Shown here piece by piece: positions 45,929-58,093 of a stretch of DNA of 64,000 bases. The stretch covers positions 74,858,290 through 74,922,289 of the forward strand of contig NC_092048.1 of the NCBI RefSeq assembly GCF_003086295.3. Reading direction: 5' to 3'. The DNA is from Arachis hypogaea. Taxonomy: Eukaryota; Streptophyta; Magnoliopsida; Fabales; Fabaceae. A program made the translations under genes and the position numbers. Within the stretch, counting starts at the first letter, position 1. Each line of letters begins with the position of its first letter. The notes beneath the pieces are model-generated. The model searched no databases, was not told where the DNA came from, and saw nothing but the letters and a program-made list of their open reading frames with translations.

Positions 45929-47560
45929 TGATGAGCGGATAATTTATATGCTTTTTGGCATTGTTTTTACATAGTTTTTAGTATGATTTAGTTAGTTTTT
46001 AATATATTTTTATTATTTTTTAAATAAAAATCACATTTCTAGATATTACTATGAGTTTGTGTGTTTTTCTATGATTTCAGGTAATTTCTGGCTGAAATTG
46101 AGGGACTTAAGCAAAAATCTGATTCAAAGGCTGAAGAAGGACTGCAGATGCTGTTGGATTTTGACCTCCCTGTACTCGAAGTGGATTTTCTAGAGCTACA
46201 GAAACCCAATTGGTGCTCTCTTAATTGCGTTAGAAAGTAGACATCCAGGGCTTTCCAGCAATATATAATAGTTCATATTTTGCCCGAGTTTAGATGACGC
46301 AAACTGGTGTTTAACGCCAGCTTTCTGCCCTATTATGGCGTTAAACGCCAGAAACAAGTTACAAATTGGCATTTAACTCCACGGAAGACCTCTACATATG
46401 AAAGCTTCAATGCTCAGCTCAAGCACACACCAAGTGGGCCCGGAAGTGGATTTCTGCATCATTTACTTAATTCTGTAACCCTAGTAACTAGTTTAGTATA
46501 AATAGAACTTTTTACTATTGTACTAGGGGTCTTTTTCCTATCTTTCGAATTCATATGCCATTTGGGGAGGCTGGCCATTCGGCCATGCCTAGACCTTGTT
46601 CTTATGTATTTTCAACGGTGGAGTTTCTACACACCATAGATTAAGGTGTGGAGCTCTGCTGTTCCTCTAGTATTAATGCAAAGTACTGTTGTTCTTCTAT
46701 TCAATTCATGCTTATTCTTATTCTAAGATATTCATTCGCACACAAGAACATGATGAATGTGATGATTATGTGACACTCATCACCATTCTCACCTATGAAC
46801 ACGTGCCTGACAACGACTTCTATTCTACATGCAAACAAGCTTGAATGTGTATCTCTTGGGTTTCTAATCTAAGATTAAAACCTTCGTGGTATAGGCTAGA
46901 ATTATTGGCGGCCATTCTTAAGATCCAGAAAGTCTAAACCTTGTCTGTGGTATTCCGAGTAGGATCTGGGAAGGGATGACTGTGACGAGCTTCAAACTCG
47001 CGAGTGTTGGGCGTAGTGACAGACGCAAAAGGATCACTGGATCCTATTCCAACATGATCGAGAACCGACAGATGATTAGCCATGCGGTGACAGTGTATTT
47101 GGACCATTTTCACTGAGAGGAAGGGATGTAGCCATTGACAACGGTGATGCCCAACATACAACTTGCAAAGAAAAGGAGTATGAATGATTGGATGAAAGCA
47201 GTAGGAAAGCAGAGGTTCAGAAGGAACAAAAGCAACTCCATACGCTTATCTGAAATTCTCACCAATGAATTACATAAGTATTTCTATCATATTTTATATT
47301 TTAATTATATTTTAATTATCAAAATCCCATAACCATTTGAATCCGCCTGACTGAGATTTACAAGGTGACCATAGCTTGCTTCAAGCTGACAATCTCCGTG
47401 GGATCGACCCTTACTCACGTAAGGTTTATTACTTGGACGACCCAGTGCACTTGCTGGTTTGTTGTATCGAAATTGTGAAAAAGAATTTAAGATTTCAAAC
47501 GTGCGTGCTAAGTTTTTGGTGCCGTTGATGGGGAATGAACAATCACGATTTCGTGCACCA
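45929..47560 (+). repeat. 5' LTR of element C, second copy
   Basis: 1632 bp; TATAAATA at 46497; hairpin at 46572-46585; PBS-like duplicate upstream of the true PBS as in the first copy. Confidence 0.85.
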
Positions 47561-47566
47561 AGTTTT

Positions 47567-47584
47567 TGGCGACGTTGCCGGGGA
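47567..47584 (+). promoter_or_regulatory. PBS of element C, second copy
   Basis: TGGCGACGTTGCCGGGGA. Confidence 0.8.
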
Positions 47585-49484
47585 TTGTTCGATTTTGGAC
47601 AACTGACGGTTCATCTTGTTGCTCAGATTAGGTAATTTTATTTTATTTTTAAGCTTTTTGTTTTTATTTTTATTTTAAAAAAAATTATTCTATGGCTTCA
47701 GAATTTTTAAGAATGAATTCTAGAGTTTTATGATAATCTGTTGAAGTTTGGCTGGCTGTGAAGCCATGTCTAATCTTTTGGACCGAGGTTTCAACTCATC
47801 ATCACAAGAGCTTTTTTATTCTCATCAATTTAGCTGTTGTATGCCTGATTTGTATGCTAAAGCTTGGCTGGCCATTGGCCATGTCTAGTGTTTTGGACCA
47901 GAGCTTTCACTGAAAGCTTGGCTGGCTAGTAAGCCATGTCTAATTCCTGGACTGGTGTTTTAGACTAACATTGCATGATTCCTGGAATTCTCATTAAGAA
48001 TTTTGAAATCCTTATTTTCTTTTTCAAAATTAATTTTTAAAAAAATACCAAAAAAATTTAATAAAATAAAAAAAAACCAAAATTTGATGTTTCTTGCTTG
48101 AGTCTAGTGTCAATTTTTAAGTTTGGTGTCAATTGCATCTTTTTAATTTTTCATTAGAATTTTCGAAAACTCATGCATTTGTTCTGCATGATCTTCAAGT
48201 TGTTCTTGATGAATTTCTTTGTTTGATCTCTAAATTTTTCTTGTTTGGTGTCTTTTCTTGTTTTTCATATGCATTTTAGAATTATTAGTGTCTAATAGAA
48301 TAAAAATTTTTAAGTTTGGTGTCTTGCATATTTTCTTTTTCTTAAAAATTTTCAAAAATAGGTTCTTGGTGTTCATCTTGACATTCAAAGTGTTCTTGGT
48401 GTTCATCTTGACATTCAAAGTGTTGTTGCATGCATTGTGTGTTTTGATTTATAATTTTCATGTTTTGAGTCTTTTTGTTGTTTTTCTCTCTCTTCATAAA
48501 AATTCAAAAATAAAAAAAATATCTTTCACTTATTCTTCTCATAAATTTCGAAAATTTTGAATTGATTTAGTCAAAAAGTTTTAAAATTTAGTTGTTTCTT
48601 ATTAGTCAAGTCAAAATTTTCAATTTAAAAATCCTATCTTTTCAAAACTTTTTCAAAAATCAATTCTTTTTCAATTTTCTTCTTAATATTTTCGAAAATT
48701 TCAAAATGATTTTCAAAAATCTTTTTCTTATTTTTGTTTCATATTTTCGAATTCATTGCTAACTTTTAATATTTTGATTCAAAAATCTCAAGTTGTTACT
48801 TGCCTATTAAGAAAGGTTCATTCTTTAAATTTTAAAATCCTATCTTTTAGTTAGTCAAGTAATCAACTTTAATTTTCAAAAATCAAATCTTTTTAATTTC
48901 CTTTTTAAACCTTTTTCAAATTAAATTTCAATCGTATCTTTTTCAATTTCAATCATATCTTTTTCAAAATCAATTTCAAAATCTTTTCTAACTTCTCACC
49001 CTTTCAAATTTGATTTTCAAATCTTTTTTAATTAACTACTTGACTTTTTGGTTTATTTTTAAAAGTTTTCTATTTCAATCATATCTTTTTCAAAACCACC
49101 TAACTAACTTTTTTCTCACCAATTTTCGAAAACCCCTCCCTTCTTTTTCAAATTTTTTTTAATTAACTATTTGTTTTAAATTTTAATTTAATTTTATTTT
49201 CCTTCTTAAATTTCAAATTCTAATTAATAGTCAAAATAAAAACAAAAATATTTTTATTTCATTTTATTTAATTTTCGAATTCTTCCCCCTCTCATCTCTT
49301 TCTATTTATTTATTTATTTACTAACACTCCTCTTCCACTCAAAATTTGAACCCTCTCTTCTTCTCTGTGTTCGAGTTTTTCTCTTCTCCTCCTTCTATTC
49401 TTCTCCTCTTATACTCACATAAAGAATCTCTATACTATGACATAGAGGATTTCATATTTTCTTTTCTGTTCTCTTCTTTTTCAT
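47585..49484 (+). repeat. leader of element C, second copy
   Basis: Stem-loops at 47753, 47869 and 47923; AAGTTTGGTGT at 48119 and 48312; otherwise AT-rich. One extra T near 48275 compared with the first copy. Confidence 0.7.
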
Positions 49485-51789
49485 ATAAGCAGGAACAAGG
49501 ATAAGAACATTCTTGTTGAAGCTGACCTTGAACCTGAAAGGACTCTGAAGAGGAAGCTAAGGGAAGCTAAGGCACAACCCTCTGGAGAGGATCTGACAGA
49601 AATTTTCGAAAAAGAAGGAGACATGGCCGAACCTAAAAACAATGGTGGAGATGCAAGGAAGATGCTTGGTGACTTTATTGCACCCTCTTCTAACTTCTAT
49701 GGAAGAAGCATCTTACTTCCTACAATTGGAGCAAACAACTTTGAGCTTAAGCCTCAATTAGTTTCTCTAATGCAGCAGAATTGCAAGTTCCATGGACTTC
49801 CAATGGAAGATCCTCATCAGTTTTTAGCTGAACTCTTGTAAATCTGTGACACTATCAAGACCAATGGAGTTGATCTCGAGGTCTACAGGCTTATGCTTTT
49901 CCCTTTTGCTGTAAGAGACAGAGCTAGAACATGGTTAGATTCACAACCTAAGGATAGCCTGAACTCTTGGGATAAGCTGGTCAGTGCTTTCCTGGCCAAA
50001 TTCTTTCCTCCTCAAAAGATGAGCAAGCTTAGAGTGAAAATCCAAACCTTCAGACAGAAGGAAGGAGAATCCCTCTATGAAGCTTGGGAAAGATATAAGC
50101 AACTGATCAAAAGGTGTCCTACTGACATGCTTCCAGAATGGAGCATCATAAGTATATTCTATGATGGTCTGTCTGAGTTGTCAAAAATGTCATTGGACCA
50201 TTCTGCAGGAGGATCTCTTCACGTGAAAATCCCTGCAGAAGCTCAGGAACTCATTGAAATGGTTGCAAATAACCAGTTCATGTACACCTCTGAGAGGAAT
50301 CCTGTGAACAATGGGACGCCTCAGAAGAAGGGAGTTCTTGAAATTGATACTCTGAATGCCATATTGGCTCAGAATAAAATATTGACTCATCAAGTCAATA
50401 TGATTTCTCAGAGTCTGAATGGATTGCAAGCTGCATCCAACAGTACAAAAGAAGCATCTTTTGAAGAAGAAGCTTATGATCCTGAGAACCCTGCAATAGC
50501 AGAGGTGAATTACATGGGAGAACCCTATGGAAACACATATAATCCTTCATGGAGAAATCATCCAAATTTCTCATGGAAGGACCAACAGAAGCCTCAACAA
50601 GGCTTCAATAATAATGGTGGAAGAAATAGGTTTAGCAATAGCAAGCCTTTTCCATCATCTTCTCAGCAACAGACAGAGAATTCTGAATAGAGCCATTCTG
50701 GCCTGGCAACCATAGTCTCTGATCTATCTAAGACCACACTAAGTTTCATGAATGAAACAAGGTCCTCCATTAGAAATTTGGAGGCACAGATGGGTCAGCT
50801 GAGTAAGAAGATTACTGAAACTCCTCCCAGTACTCTCCCAAGCAATACAGAAGAAAATCCCAAGAGAGAGTGCAAGGCCATAACCTTACTTGGTGTGGCC
50901 GAATGCCCAGAGGAGGAGGAGGACGTGAATCCCAGTAAGGAAGACCTCTTGGGACGTCCTCTAAATAGAAAGGAATTCCCATTTGAGGAACCAAAGGAAT
51001 CTGAGGCTCATACAGAGAATAGAGATTCCATTGAACTTCCTTCTGCCATTCATGAGCTCTGATGAGTATTCTTCCTCTGAAGAGGATGAAGATGTCACTG
51101 AAGAGTAAGTTGCTAAGTATCTAGGAGCAATCATGAAGTTGAATGCCAGTTTATTTGGTAATGAGACTTGGGAGGATGAACCCCCCTGGTTCACCAATGA
51201 ACTGAGTACATTAATGAGGCAAACTTTACCTCAGAAGAAACCGGATCCCGAAAAGTTCTTCATACCTTGTACCATAGGCACCATGACCTTTGAGAAGGCT
51301 CTATGTGACCTTGGGTCAGGGATAAACCTCATGCCACTCTCTGTAATGGAGAAACTGGGAATCTTTGAGGTACAAGCTGTAAGAATCTCATTAGAGATGG
51401 TAGACAAATCAATGAAAAAGGCTTATGGACTAGTAGAGGACGTGCTAGTGAAGGTTGAAGGCCTTTACATCCCTGCTGATTTCATAATCCTTGACACTGG
51501 GAAGGATGAGGATGAATCCATCATCCTTGGCAGACCCTTCCTAGCCACAGCAAAAGCTGTGATTAATGTAGATAGAGGAGAGTTGGTCCTTCAGTTGAAT
51601 GAGGACTACCTTGTATTTAAGACTCAATGTTCTCCTTCTATAACCATGGAGAGGAAGCATGAGAAGCTCCTCTCAATACAGAGTCAAACAAAACCCCCAC
51701 ATTCAAACTCTACGTTTGGTGTTGAGAGGCCACAACCAAACTCTAAGTTTGGTGTTAAGAGGCCCCAACCTTGCTCTGATTATCTGTGA
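49485..51789 (+). pseudogene. gag-protease pseudogene of element C, second copy
   Basis: Same lesions as in the first copy (ATA start, TAA, TAG, frameshift, TAA). Substitutions include V to I in SPSVTMERK and M to T in SNSMFGV. Confidence 0.85.
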
Positions 51790-51836
51790 AGCTCCATGAG
51801 AGCTCACTGTCAAGCTATTGACATTAAAGAAGCGCT

Positions 51837-51856
51837 TGTTGGGAGGCAACCCAATG
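51837..51856 (+). ncRNA. conserved hairpin, element C, second copy
   Basis: TTGGG-AGGCAA-CCCAA at 51839-51854. Confidence 0.6.
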
Positions 51857-52001
51857 TTATTTAATTATATCTATTTATTTTCCATTGCTATTTTATGTTT
51901 TCTTTAGGTTGATGATCATGTGAAGTCACAAAAACTACTGAAAAATAAAAAACAGAATGAAAAATAGCATTAAAAATAGCTCACCCTGGAGGAAGAGCTT
52001 A

Positions 52002-52236
52002 CTGGCATTTAAACGCCAATAAGAAGTATCAAACTGGCATTTAACGCCAGTAAGAAGCATCAAACTGGCGTTTAACGCCAGAAACAAGCATCAAGCTGGC
52101 GTTAAACGCCAGAAACAAGCACCAGACTGGCTTTTAACGCCAGAACAGAGCATGGAATTGGCATTTAACGCCAAGAATGGGAGAAAAGCTGGCGTTAAAC
52201 GCCAGAAACAAGCAGCAAGCTGGCATTTAACGCCAG
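52002..52236 (+). repeat. palindrome array, second copy
   Basis: Eight units, as at 27273-27507. Confidence 0.9.
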
Positions 52237-52495
52237 ACATGCATTCTAAGGGCATTTTGCACGCCTAAATGGAGCAGGGATGCTAAGTCCTTGACCCCTC
52301 TGGATAAGTGGACCCCACAGGATCCCCACCTACCCCACCTCTTCTTCTCTCCTCTTCACACCTTTTCATAACACTCTTCCCCAAATACTCTTCACCAATC
52401 ACCTCCATACCTCTTCCCCATAAACCCCACCTACCTCCAAAATTCAAATCCTTTTCCCTCCCAAACCCAACGCTTGGCCGAATACACCTTCTCCC

Positions 52496-53890
52496 TGATG
52501 ACAAGTCATCTTAGCCTAGTTTCACTAGCCTTTTTCTTTAATTTTAGTAGGTTTTATGCACTTTCTTGCATTCTAAGTAAGTAATTTGGAGTGAAAATGC
52601 ATGACTTCTCTAAATCAAACGACCACCACGTAATTGATGCAAAATCATGATGTTTAAGCTAAATTTAATTGATAATTAATTGATTTATAAACCTTGTGAA
52701 TTTTGTGATACTTTGATTGGTTGTTTTGATTACTTGTAGGTGAAGAAAGAAAAAAAAGAAGAAAAGCGTGGCTCAAGAAGCATGCCCAAAGAAAGAGAAA
52801 GCGTGCCAAAAGGAAAGAAAAAATGTGGCCAACATCAAGGAAGAATGAAAGCTAAGTTGGGAAAGTGAACCGAGCTTCACAAGGAACCAAAAAGGAAGCA
52901 AGGCACAAAAGCTAAGTTAACTTAGTCAACTGAGCATCCAAGAAAGCAAGGAATTGGTGCAAAGCTAAGTTAACTAAGTTAACTTTATCGAGGACCTCTA
53001 GACTTCATTTTGAATTTTCCCTTTTTACTTGCATTTTAATTTTGAGCTTTTTTTGAATTTCTGAGAGAACTTGGAAGGAGAATTGATCTCTCTTCTTCTT
53101 GGTTCTTGCTTGAGCACTCTTTTATTTCCTTGCTTTGGATCTTGGGTAGAGAATTGAAGAACTTCTGTTTCAATCTCACCTTGGGATCTTATTTATTTTC
53201 TTTCTGCATAATTGAATTTGAATTTCTATTTACTGCTTCTTCATCTACTTTGCTTCTGCAATTTACTTTTCTCTACTTCTTTTGCAATTTCTGTTGTTGG
53301 ATCTAGGAAGGGAGTGAGATCTAGATTTGTTTTCTAGTCTCTTTGATTTCCTGAGATCTTCAACACCTTTTAGAATTGCTGCAACTTAAGCACTGCTTTC
53401 CAGTTCTTTAAATTCTCAAGTCATTTTACTTTTCTGTTAAGATCTACTTCACTGCACTTAAATTTTCTCTTTTATGTTTAATGCAATTTAGTTGTTCTTG
53501 TTCAATTTCTGCAATTCCAACTCCCAATCCCTTTTACAATTCAAGCAATTTACATTTCTTGCACTTTAAGATTCAGTCATTTACATTTCTTGCAATCTAA
53601 GTTTCTGCAATTTACTTTACTTGTTCTTTAAGATTCAGCACATTTACTTTCCTGCTCTTTAATTTACTGCACTTTCTCTTTCCCTCTTTACTTTCCATGC
53701 AATTTAGCTTCTGCAAATCACAAATTACCCAACCAAATCTTGATTCGCTTGACTAAATCAACCACTAAACTAAAGTTGCTCAATCCTTCAATCCCTGTGG
53801 GATCGACCTCACTCTTGTGAGTTATTATTACTTGATGCGACCCGGTACACTTGCCGGTGAGTTTTGTGTTGGATCGTTTTCCGCACATCA
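52496..53890 (+). repeat. 5' LTR of element D
   Basis: TGATGACAAG...CCGCACATCA, followed by AGTTTT and the PBS. Confidence 0.92.
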
Positions 53891-53896
53891 AGTTTT

Positions 53897-53914
53897 TGGC
53901 GCCGTTGCCGGGGA
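53897..53914 (+). promoter_or_regulatory. PBS of element D
   Basis: TGGCGCCGTTGCCGGGGA. Confidence 0.85.
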
Positions 53915-54093
53915 TTGATTAGATTGACAATGATTATGTGAAGTGAAGATCTAGATCAAGCACTTTTTATTTTTCTGATTTTGACTAACACACTAACTGT
54001 TTGAATTTTTGCTTAAGCCAATTAACATTTCACTTCAGCCATGGATTGAAGTGTTATTGCTTTCTGGTGTTGAGATTTTTATGCTTTGGTTGT

Positions 54094-56550
54094 ATGTCAG
54101 GTACGAGGAGAATTACACCCACTTTTTGTGAACAAGACGAAAGAACCCTCAGAAGATTAAGAAGAGCTGAAAGAGGGAAAAACATTATTGGAGAAGATGA
54201 GTCAGAAGAAGAATTCCAAGATATGGAGGAACACTTAACAAACCCACCAAATTGGGCTGAAGGAGCAGCCAATAACAATAATAATCCACCACAGAGAAGA
54301 GTTTTAGCTTCCTACACAATTGCAGATCCTAGACATTGTGGGAGTAGCATTCTTACCCCAAATGTTAATGCAAATAATTTTGAACTAAAGCCACAACTCA
54401 TCACCTTGGTTCAAAACAATTGTTCTTATGGAGGAGGACCACTTGAAGACCCTAACCAACACTTGTCCACCTTCTTGAGGATTTGTGACACTGTCAAAAC
54501 CAATGGTGTGCACCCTGACAGTTACAAGCTACTGCTATTTCCATTTTCTCTCAGAGACAAAGCCACTCAATGGTTGGAATCCTTCCCAAGAGGCAGCATC
54601 AACAATTGGGATGATCTAGTAACCAAGTTCCTTGCCAAGTTTTACCCACCTCAAAGAGTTATTAGATTGAAGACTGAAGTGCAAACATTCACACAAATAG
54701 ATGCTGAACCCTTGTATGAGGCATGGGAACGATACAAAGCTCTAATCAGGAAGTGTCCACCAGGAATGTTCAGTGAGTGGGATAGATTGCAGAATTTTTA
54801 TGAAGGCTTGAGACTGAAATCTCAAGAGGCTTTGGATTATTCAGCAGGAGGTTCTTTACAATTGATGAAAACAGCAGAGGAACCCCAAAATCTCATTGAT
54901 ATGGTGGCCAACAACCAATATTTCTTTGCTCACCAAAGGCAACGCCAACCATCACAAAGGAAAGGAGTGATGGAGTTGGAAGGAGTGGACTCAATCTTGG
55001 CTCAAAACAAAATGATGCAGCAGCAAATTCAACAACAATTTGAGCAAATGGCCAAGAGGATTGATAGCCTCCAAGTTGCAGCAGTTAATACAAGCCAACC
55101 ATTATCCACATGGGGACAAAATAAAGAGACTCAAGAGGAGCAACAGCAAGAGCAAGTCCAGTACATGCACAACCAAAATTCTGGGCCAAATGAAGTCTAT
55201 GGTGACACCTACAACCCTTCTTGGAAGAACCACCCAAATCTTAGGTGGGGAGACAATCACAACCAAAATCAACAACCATGGCAGAGAAACTCAAATCAAA
55301 ACACTTCAAGAAACAACCAAAACCACAACCAGCAGCAAACTAACCAAAACTCTTATAGAAAACCCCAAAACAACTACCCCAACTCCAAACATTACCCATC
55401 CAATAACCAAACCTCAAATCAGAACACTTACCCTCAACCCTCAACACCCCACAATCAACCAATCTCACAAGAATCCCAAAGGATTAACAACTTGGAGCTC
55501 CTAATGGAAAAAATGATGAAAACTCAAGAGATGACAGTGAGGAACCAAGAAGCCTCCATGAAAAATATGGAACGGCAAATTGGACAACTCTCCAAGCAGA
55601 TCACCATTGAAAGGTCATCAAACTCACTACCAAGTGACACCATTCCCAACCCAAAAGAGGAGTGCAAGGCAATACAACTGAGGAGTGGAAAAGTCCTGGT
55701 GAAAAATGAAGAAGCGACCAAGAAGTCAAAGGAAAGTGACAAAAAACAAGCTGAAGAAGAGAAAGTCAATGACAAGGAGGAGACAGCAAGCAAGCCAACT
55801 CAGAATCAAGTTCAAGAAAGAAAAGATCAGCCACAAAAATCAAAAAAGGGAAAGGAAGTAATTGAAGAGCCAACTAAGGACCAAAGGCAGGGAATGAACT
55901 TTACTCCACCCTTGCCATATCCTCAAAGGCTCAACAAGGAGACTAAGGATCAACACTTCCCAAAATTTCTTGAAATTTTCAAGAAGTTAGAGATCAATAT
56001 TCCCTTAGCTGAAGCACAGGAGCAAATGCCCCTGTACGCAAAGTTCTTGAAGGAACTTATCAACAAGAAGAGGAGTTGGCAAGTTAATGAAACCGTACTG
56101 CTCACTGAGGAATGCAGAGCACTAATCCAGAAGGGACTTCCTCCCAAACTCGAGGACCCTGGGAGTTTCTTTCTACCCTGCGCCATTGGTAGTATGACCA
56201 TCAAGAAGGCGATGTGTGACTTGGGAGCTAGTATCAATCTAATGCCTGCCTCCCTAGTAAAAAAGCTAGGCATAAAAGAGGTGAAACCAGTGCAGATGTC
56301 TCTAGAATTGGTGGACAAATCAGTGATATACCCCACGGGTATAATTGAGAACCTTCTAGTCAAGGTAGACAGATTCATCTTCCCTGCAGATTTTGTGATC
56401 CTGGATTCGAATCAGGATGAGGGCGACTCCATTATACTGGGAAGACCGTTCTTGGCCACTGCTAAGGCCATCATAGACATAGAGCAAGGAGAATTAACCC
56501 TCAGGATGCATAATGAAAGTATCACTATGAGTGTACTACCAGAAACATAG
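54094..56550 (+). CDS. gag-pro: Gag-protease polyprotein of element D (complete copy)
   Basis: Same protein as 29364-31820 with one visible change (A to P in TAEEAQNLID). The frame is open from 54001, but the first ATG with family-like sequence is 54094. Uninterrupted through capsid core, Asn/Gln-rich linker, CKAIQLRSGK and the DLG-type protease domain. This is the only complete gag-protease in the window, so element D may still supply particles, for itself or for relatives. Confidence 0.87.
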   Translation: MSGTRRITPTFCEQDERTLRRLRRAERGKNIIGEDESEEEFQDMEEHLTNPPNWAEGAANNNNNPPQRRVLASYTIADPRHCGSSILTPNVNANNFELKPQLITLVQNNCSYGGGPLEDPNQHLSTFLRICDTVKTNGVHPDSYKLLLFPFSLRDKATQWLESFPRGSINNWDDLVTKFLAKFYPPQRVIRLKTEVQTFTQIDAEPLYEAWERYKALIRKCPPGMFSEWDRLQNFYEGLRLKSQEALDYSAGGSLQLMKTAEEPQNLIDMVANNQYFFAHQRQRQPSQRKGVMELEGVDSILAQNKMMQQQIQQQFEQMAKRIDSLQVAAVNTSQPLSTWGQNKETQEEQQQEQVQYMHNQNSGPNEVYGDTYNPSWKNHPNLRWGDNHNQNQQPWQRNSNQNTSRNNQNHNQQQTNQNSYRKPQNNYPNSKHYPSNNQTSNQNTYPQPSTPHNQPISQESQRINNLELLMEKMMKTQEMTVRNQEASMKNMERQIGQLSKQITIERSSNSLPSDTIPNPKEECKAIQLRSGKVLVKNEEATKKSKESDKKQAEEEKVNDKEETASKPTQNQVQERKDQPQKSKKGKEVIEEPTKDQRQGMNFTPPLPYPQRLNKETKDQHFPKFLEIFKKLEINIPLAEAQEQMPLYAKFLKELINKKRSWQVNETVLLTEECRALIQKGLPPKLEDPGSFFLPCAIGSMTIKKAMCDLGASINLMPASLVKKLGIKEVKPVQMSLELVDKSVIYPTGIIENLLVKVDRFIFPADFVILDSNQDEGDSIILGRPFLATAKAIIDIEQGELTLRMHNESITMSVLPET

Positions 56551-57042
56551 AGCAATAATGAAAAGAAGGATGGTATAGAAACAGACAAGGAGAATCTGCA
56601 GTGGAGGGAGGAAATCAACAAGACAAACAACAACTGCCCTCCCAAGCAAGAGATAGATGATACAGCAGGCCAAAAAGAGAAAGAGACTGTGCAAAGTAAT
56701 GAAGAAGCTCAAGGGAACATTGTAGTGTTGGCAACTAAGAAAAGGAATTTCAAAAGGGAGCCTGTTTTCAAAGAAGAAGAATTAACAAAAGGAAGGAAGA
56801 AAAACAAAAACAGAATCAAAAAGGGTTGGAAAAACAAAAAAATTCCAACAGAAGGGCTCTCCAAAGGTGACAAAGTGCGGTTAGTCTATCAACAACTGGG
56901 AACAGACCAACAGACTAACGATTACTATACTGTGAGCAAAATATTATCACTAGAACATGCTGAGATAGAGCACCAAGGAACAAAGAAGAAGCTCACGATC
57001 AGAGGGGACAAATTGAGGCACTACAGTCATCAACCGCCATAA
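56551..57042 (+). pseudogene. in-frame integrase C-terminal remnant after TAG (complete copy)
   Basis: Continues the gag-pro frame after TAG 56548 and stops at 57042. GDKVRLVYQQ, YTVSKIL, LRHY pattern as described for the left copy; one change, H to L before SKGDK. Confidence 0.6.
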
Positions 57043-57084
57043 AAGAGGGAGTCAATGTCAAGCTAATGACAATAAACGAGCGCT

Positions 57085-57104
57085 TCATGGGAGGCAACCC
57101 ATGA
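57085..57104 (+). ncRNA. conserved hairpin, element D
   Basis: TCATGGG-AGGCAA-CCCATGA, 42 nt after the TAA at 57042. Confidence 0.65.
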
Positions 57105-58093
57105 TTTATGATTCCTGCTTACTTTTAAATTCAATAAAAGTATGATCACTTTAGCATGACTTTAGATTTGTCTAGACATCCTTGACAGATGCATATACTG
57201 CTTTGAAATACATGCCAGACTTCTAAGTTTGGTGTGCTTGACAGCACACAAAAGTTAACATTTCAAGCATTCTTAGATCATATACTTAGTCATTTTGGGT
57301 GAAGTATATGACCAAACATTAAGTTTGGTGTCTGCATGTGTACGAATTCTGAGAAAAATTTAACTTTTGTTTAGAAAATCAAAGTCATGCAAAGATGGAT
57401 CATACATTGTTTAGTTTTGGAAATTTGTGTTGGCACTTATGGTGAAAGTATCAATTGTAACAAGCATTTATTCAAAATCACTGAGCAAGAGACAAGTTTG
57501 GTGTTCACTAAACTTTGGTTCAGGGACACAATTGATATTTCACAACTAAGGACCATTATATATAAAAAAAATATATATATAAGCATATATCATTTGACCA
57601 CCGTGCTTCAAATAAGTTCTGAAGCATTTCATTTTGATTTAATTAGAAAAAAGAGGGGCTTGAAGAAAAGACAAGAGGGAAGAACGGTTATGACAAGCCA
57701 AGAGAAGGATCACATGTGCTTAGAGAGGCGTGCCAATCTTGGAAAGCAAAATCTGCATGCATGCACCATTGGACACCGAAAAAGCAAGCAACCAATAGGA
57801 AGAGAATCCTTGTCAAGCTTCAACAATACATGCAGGTCATTCATTTCATGAATACTTATACCATTCAACTAAATCCCCACCATTCATCATCATAACCGAA
57901 TGAAATACTCTCTTGTGATCTTGTTGAGAAACTTGAAGACCTTTTCCATAAATAGCCTCCAAATGCATTATAAAGAACACTTCCATACAGACCATTCTCA
58001 CTTAAGGCGCACAATTTCCTTCTTTTCTTCACAACAAAACCGAACATCACTCCAAACACAACCCCAACTATCTCTTATTCACACACATATTCA
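57105..58093 (+). other. spacer of element D with AAGTTTGGTGT motifs
   Basis: Motif at 57225, 57321 and 57494. Otherwise noncoding. A 154-codon frame at 57387-57851 depends on a one-base difference in an A-run from the first copy and is not supported. Confidence 0.5.

Noticed and set aside
57387..57851. 154-codon ORF upstream of D ORF2
   Set aside because: Exists only in the copy with an extra A in an A-run; split in the first copy; no similarity to any family protein.
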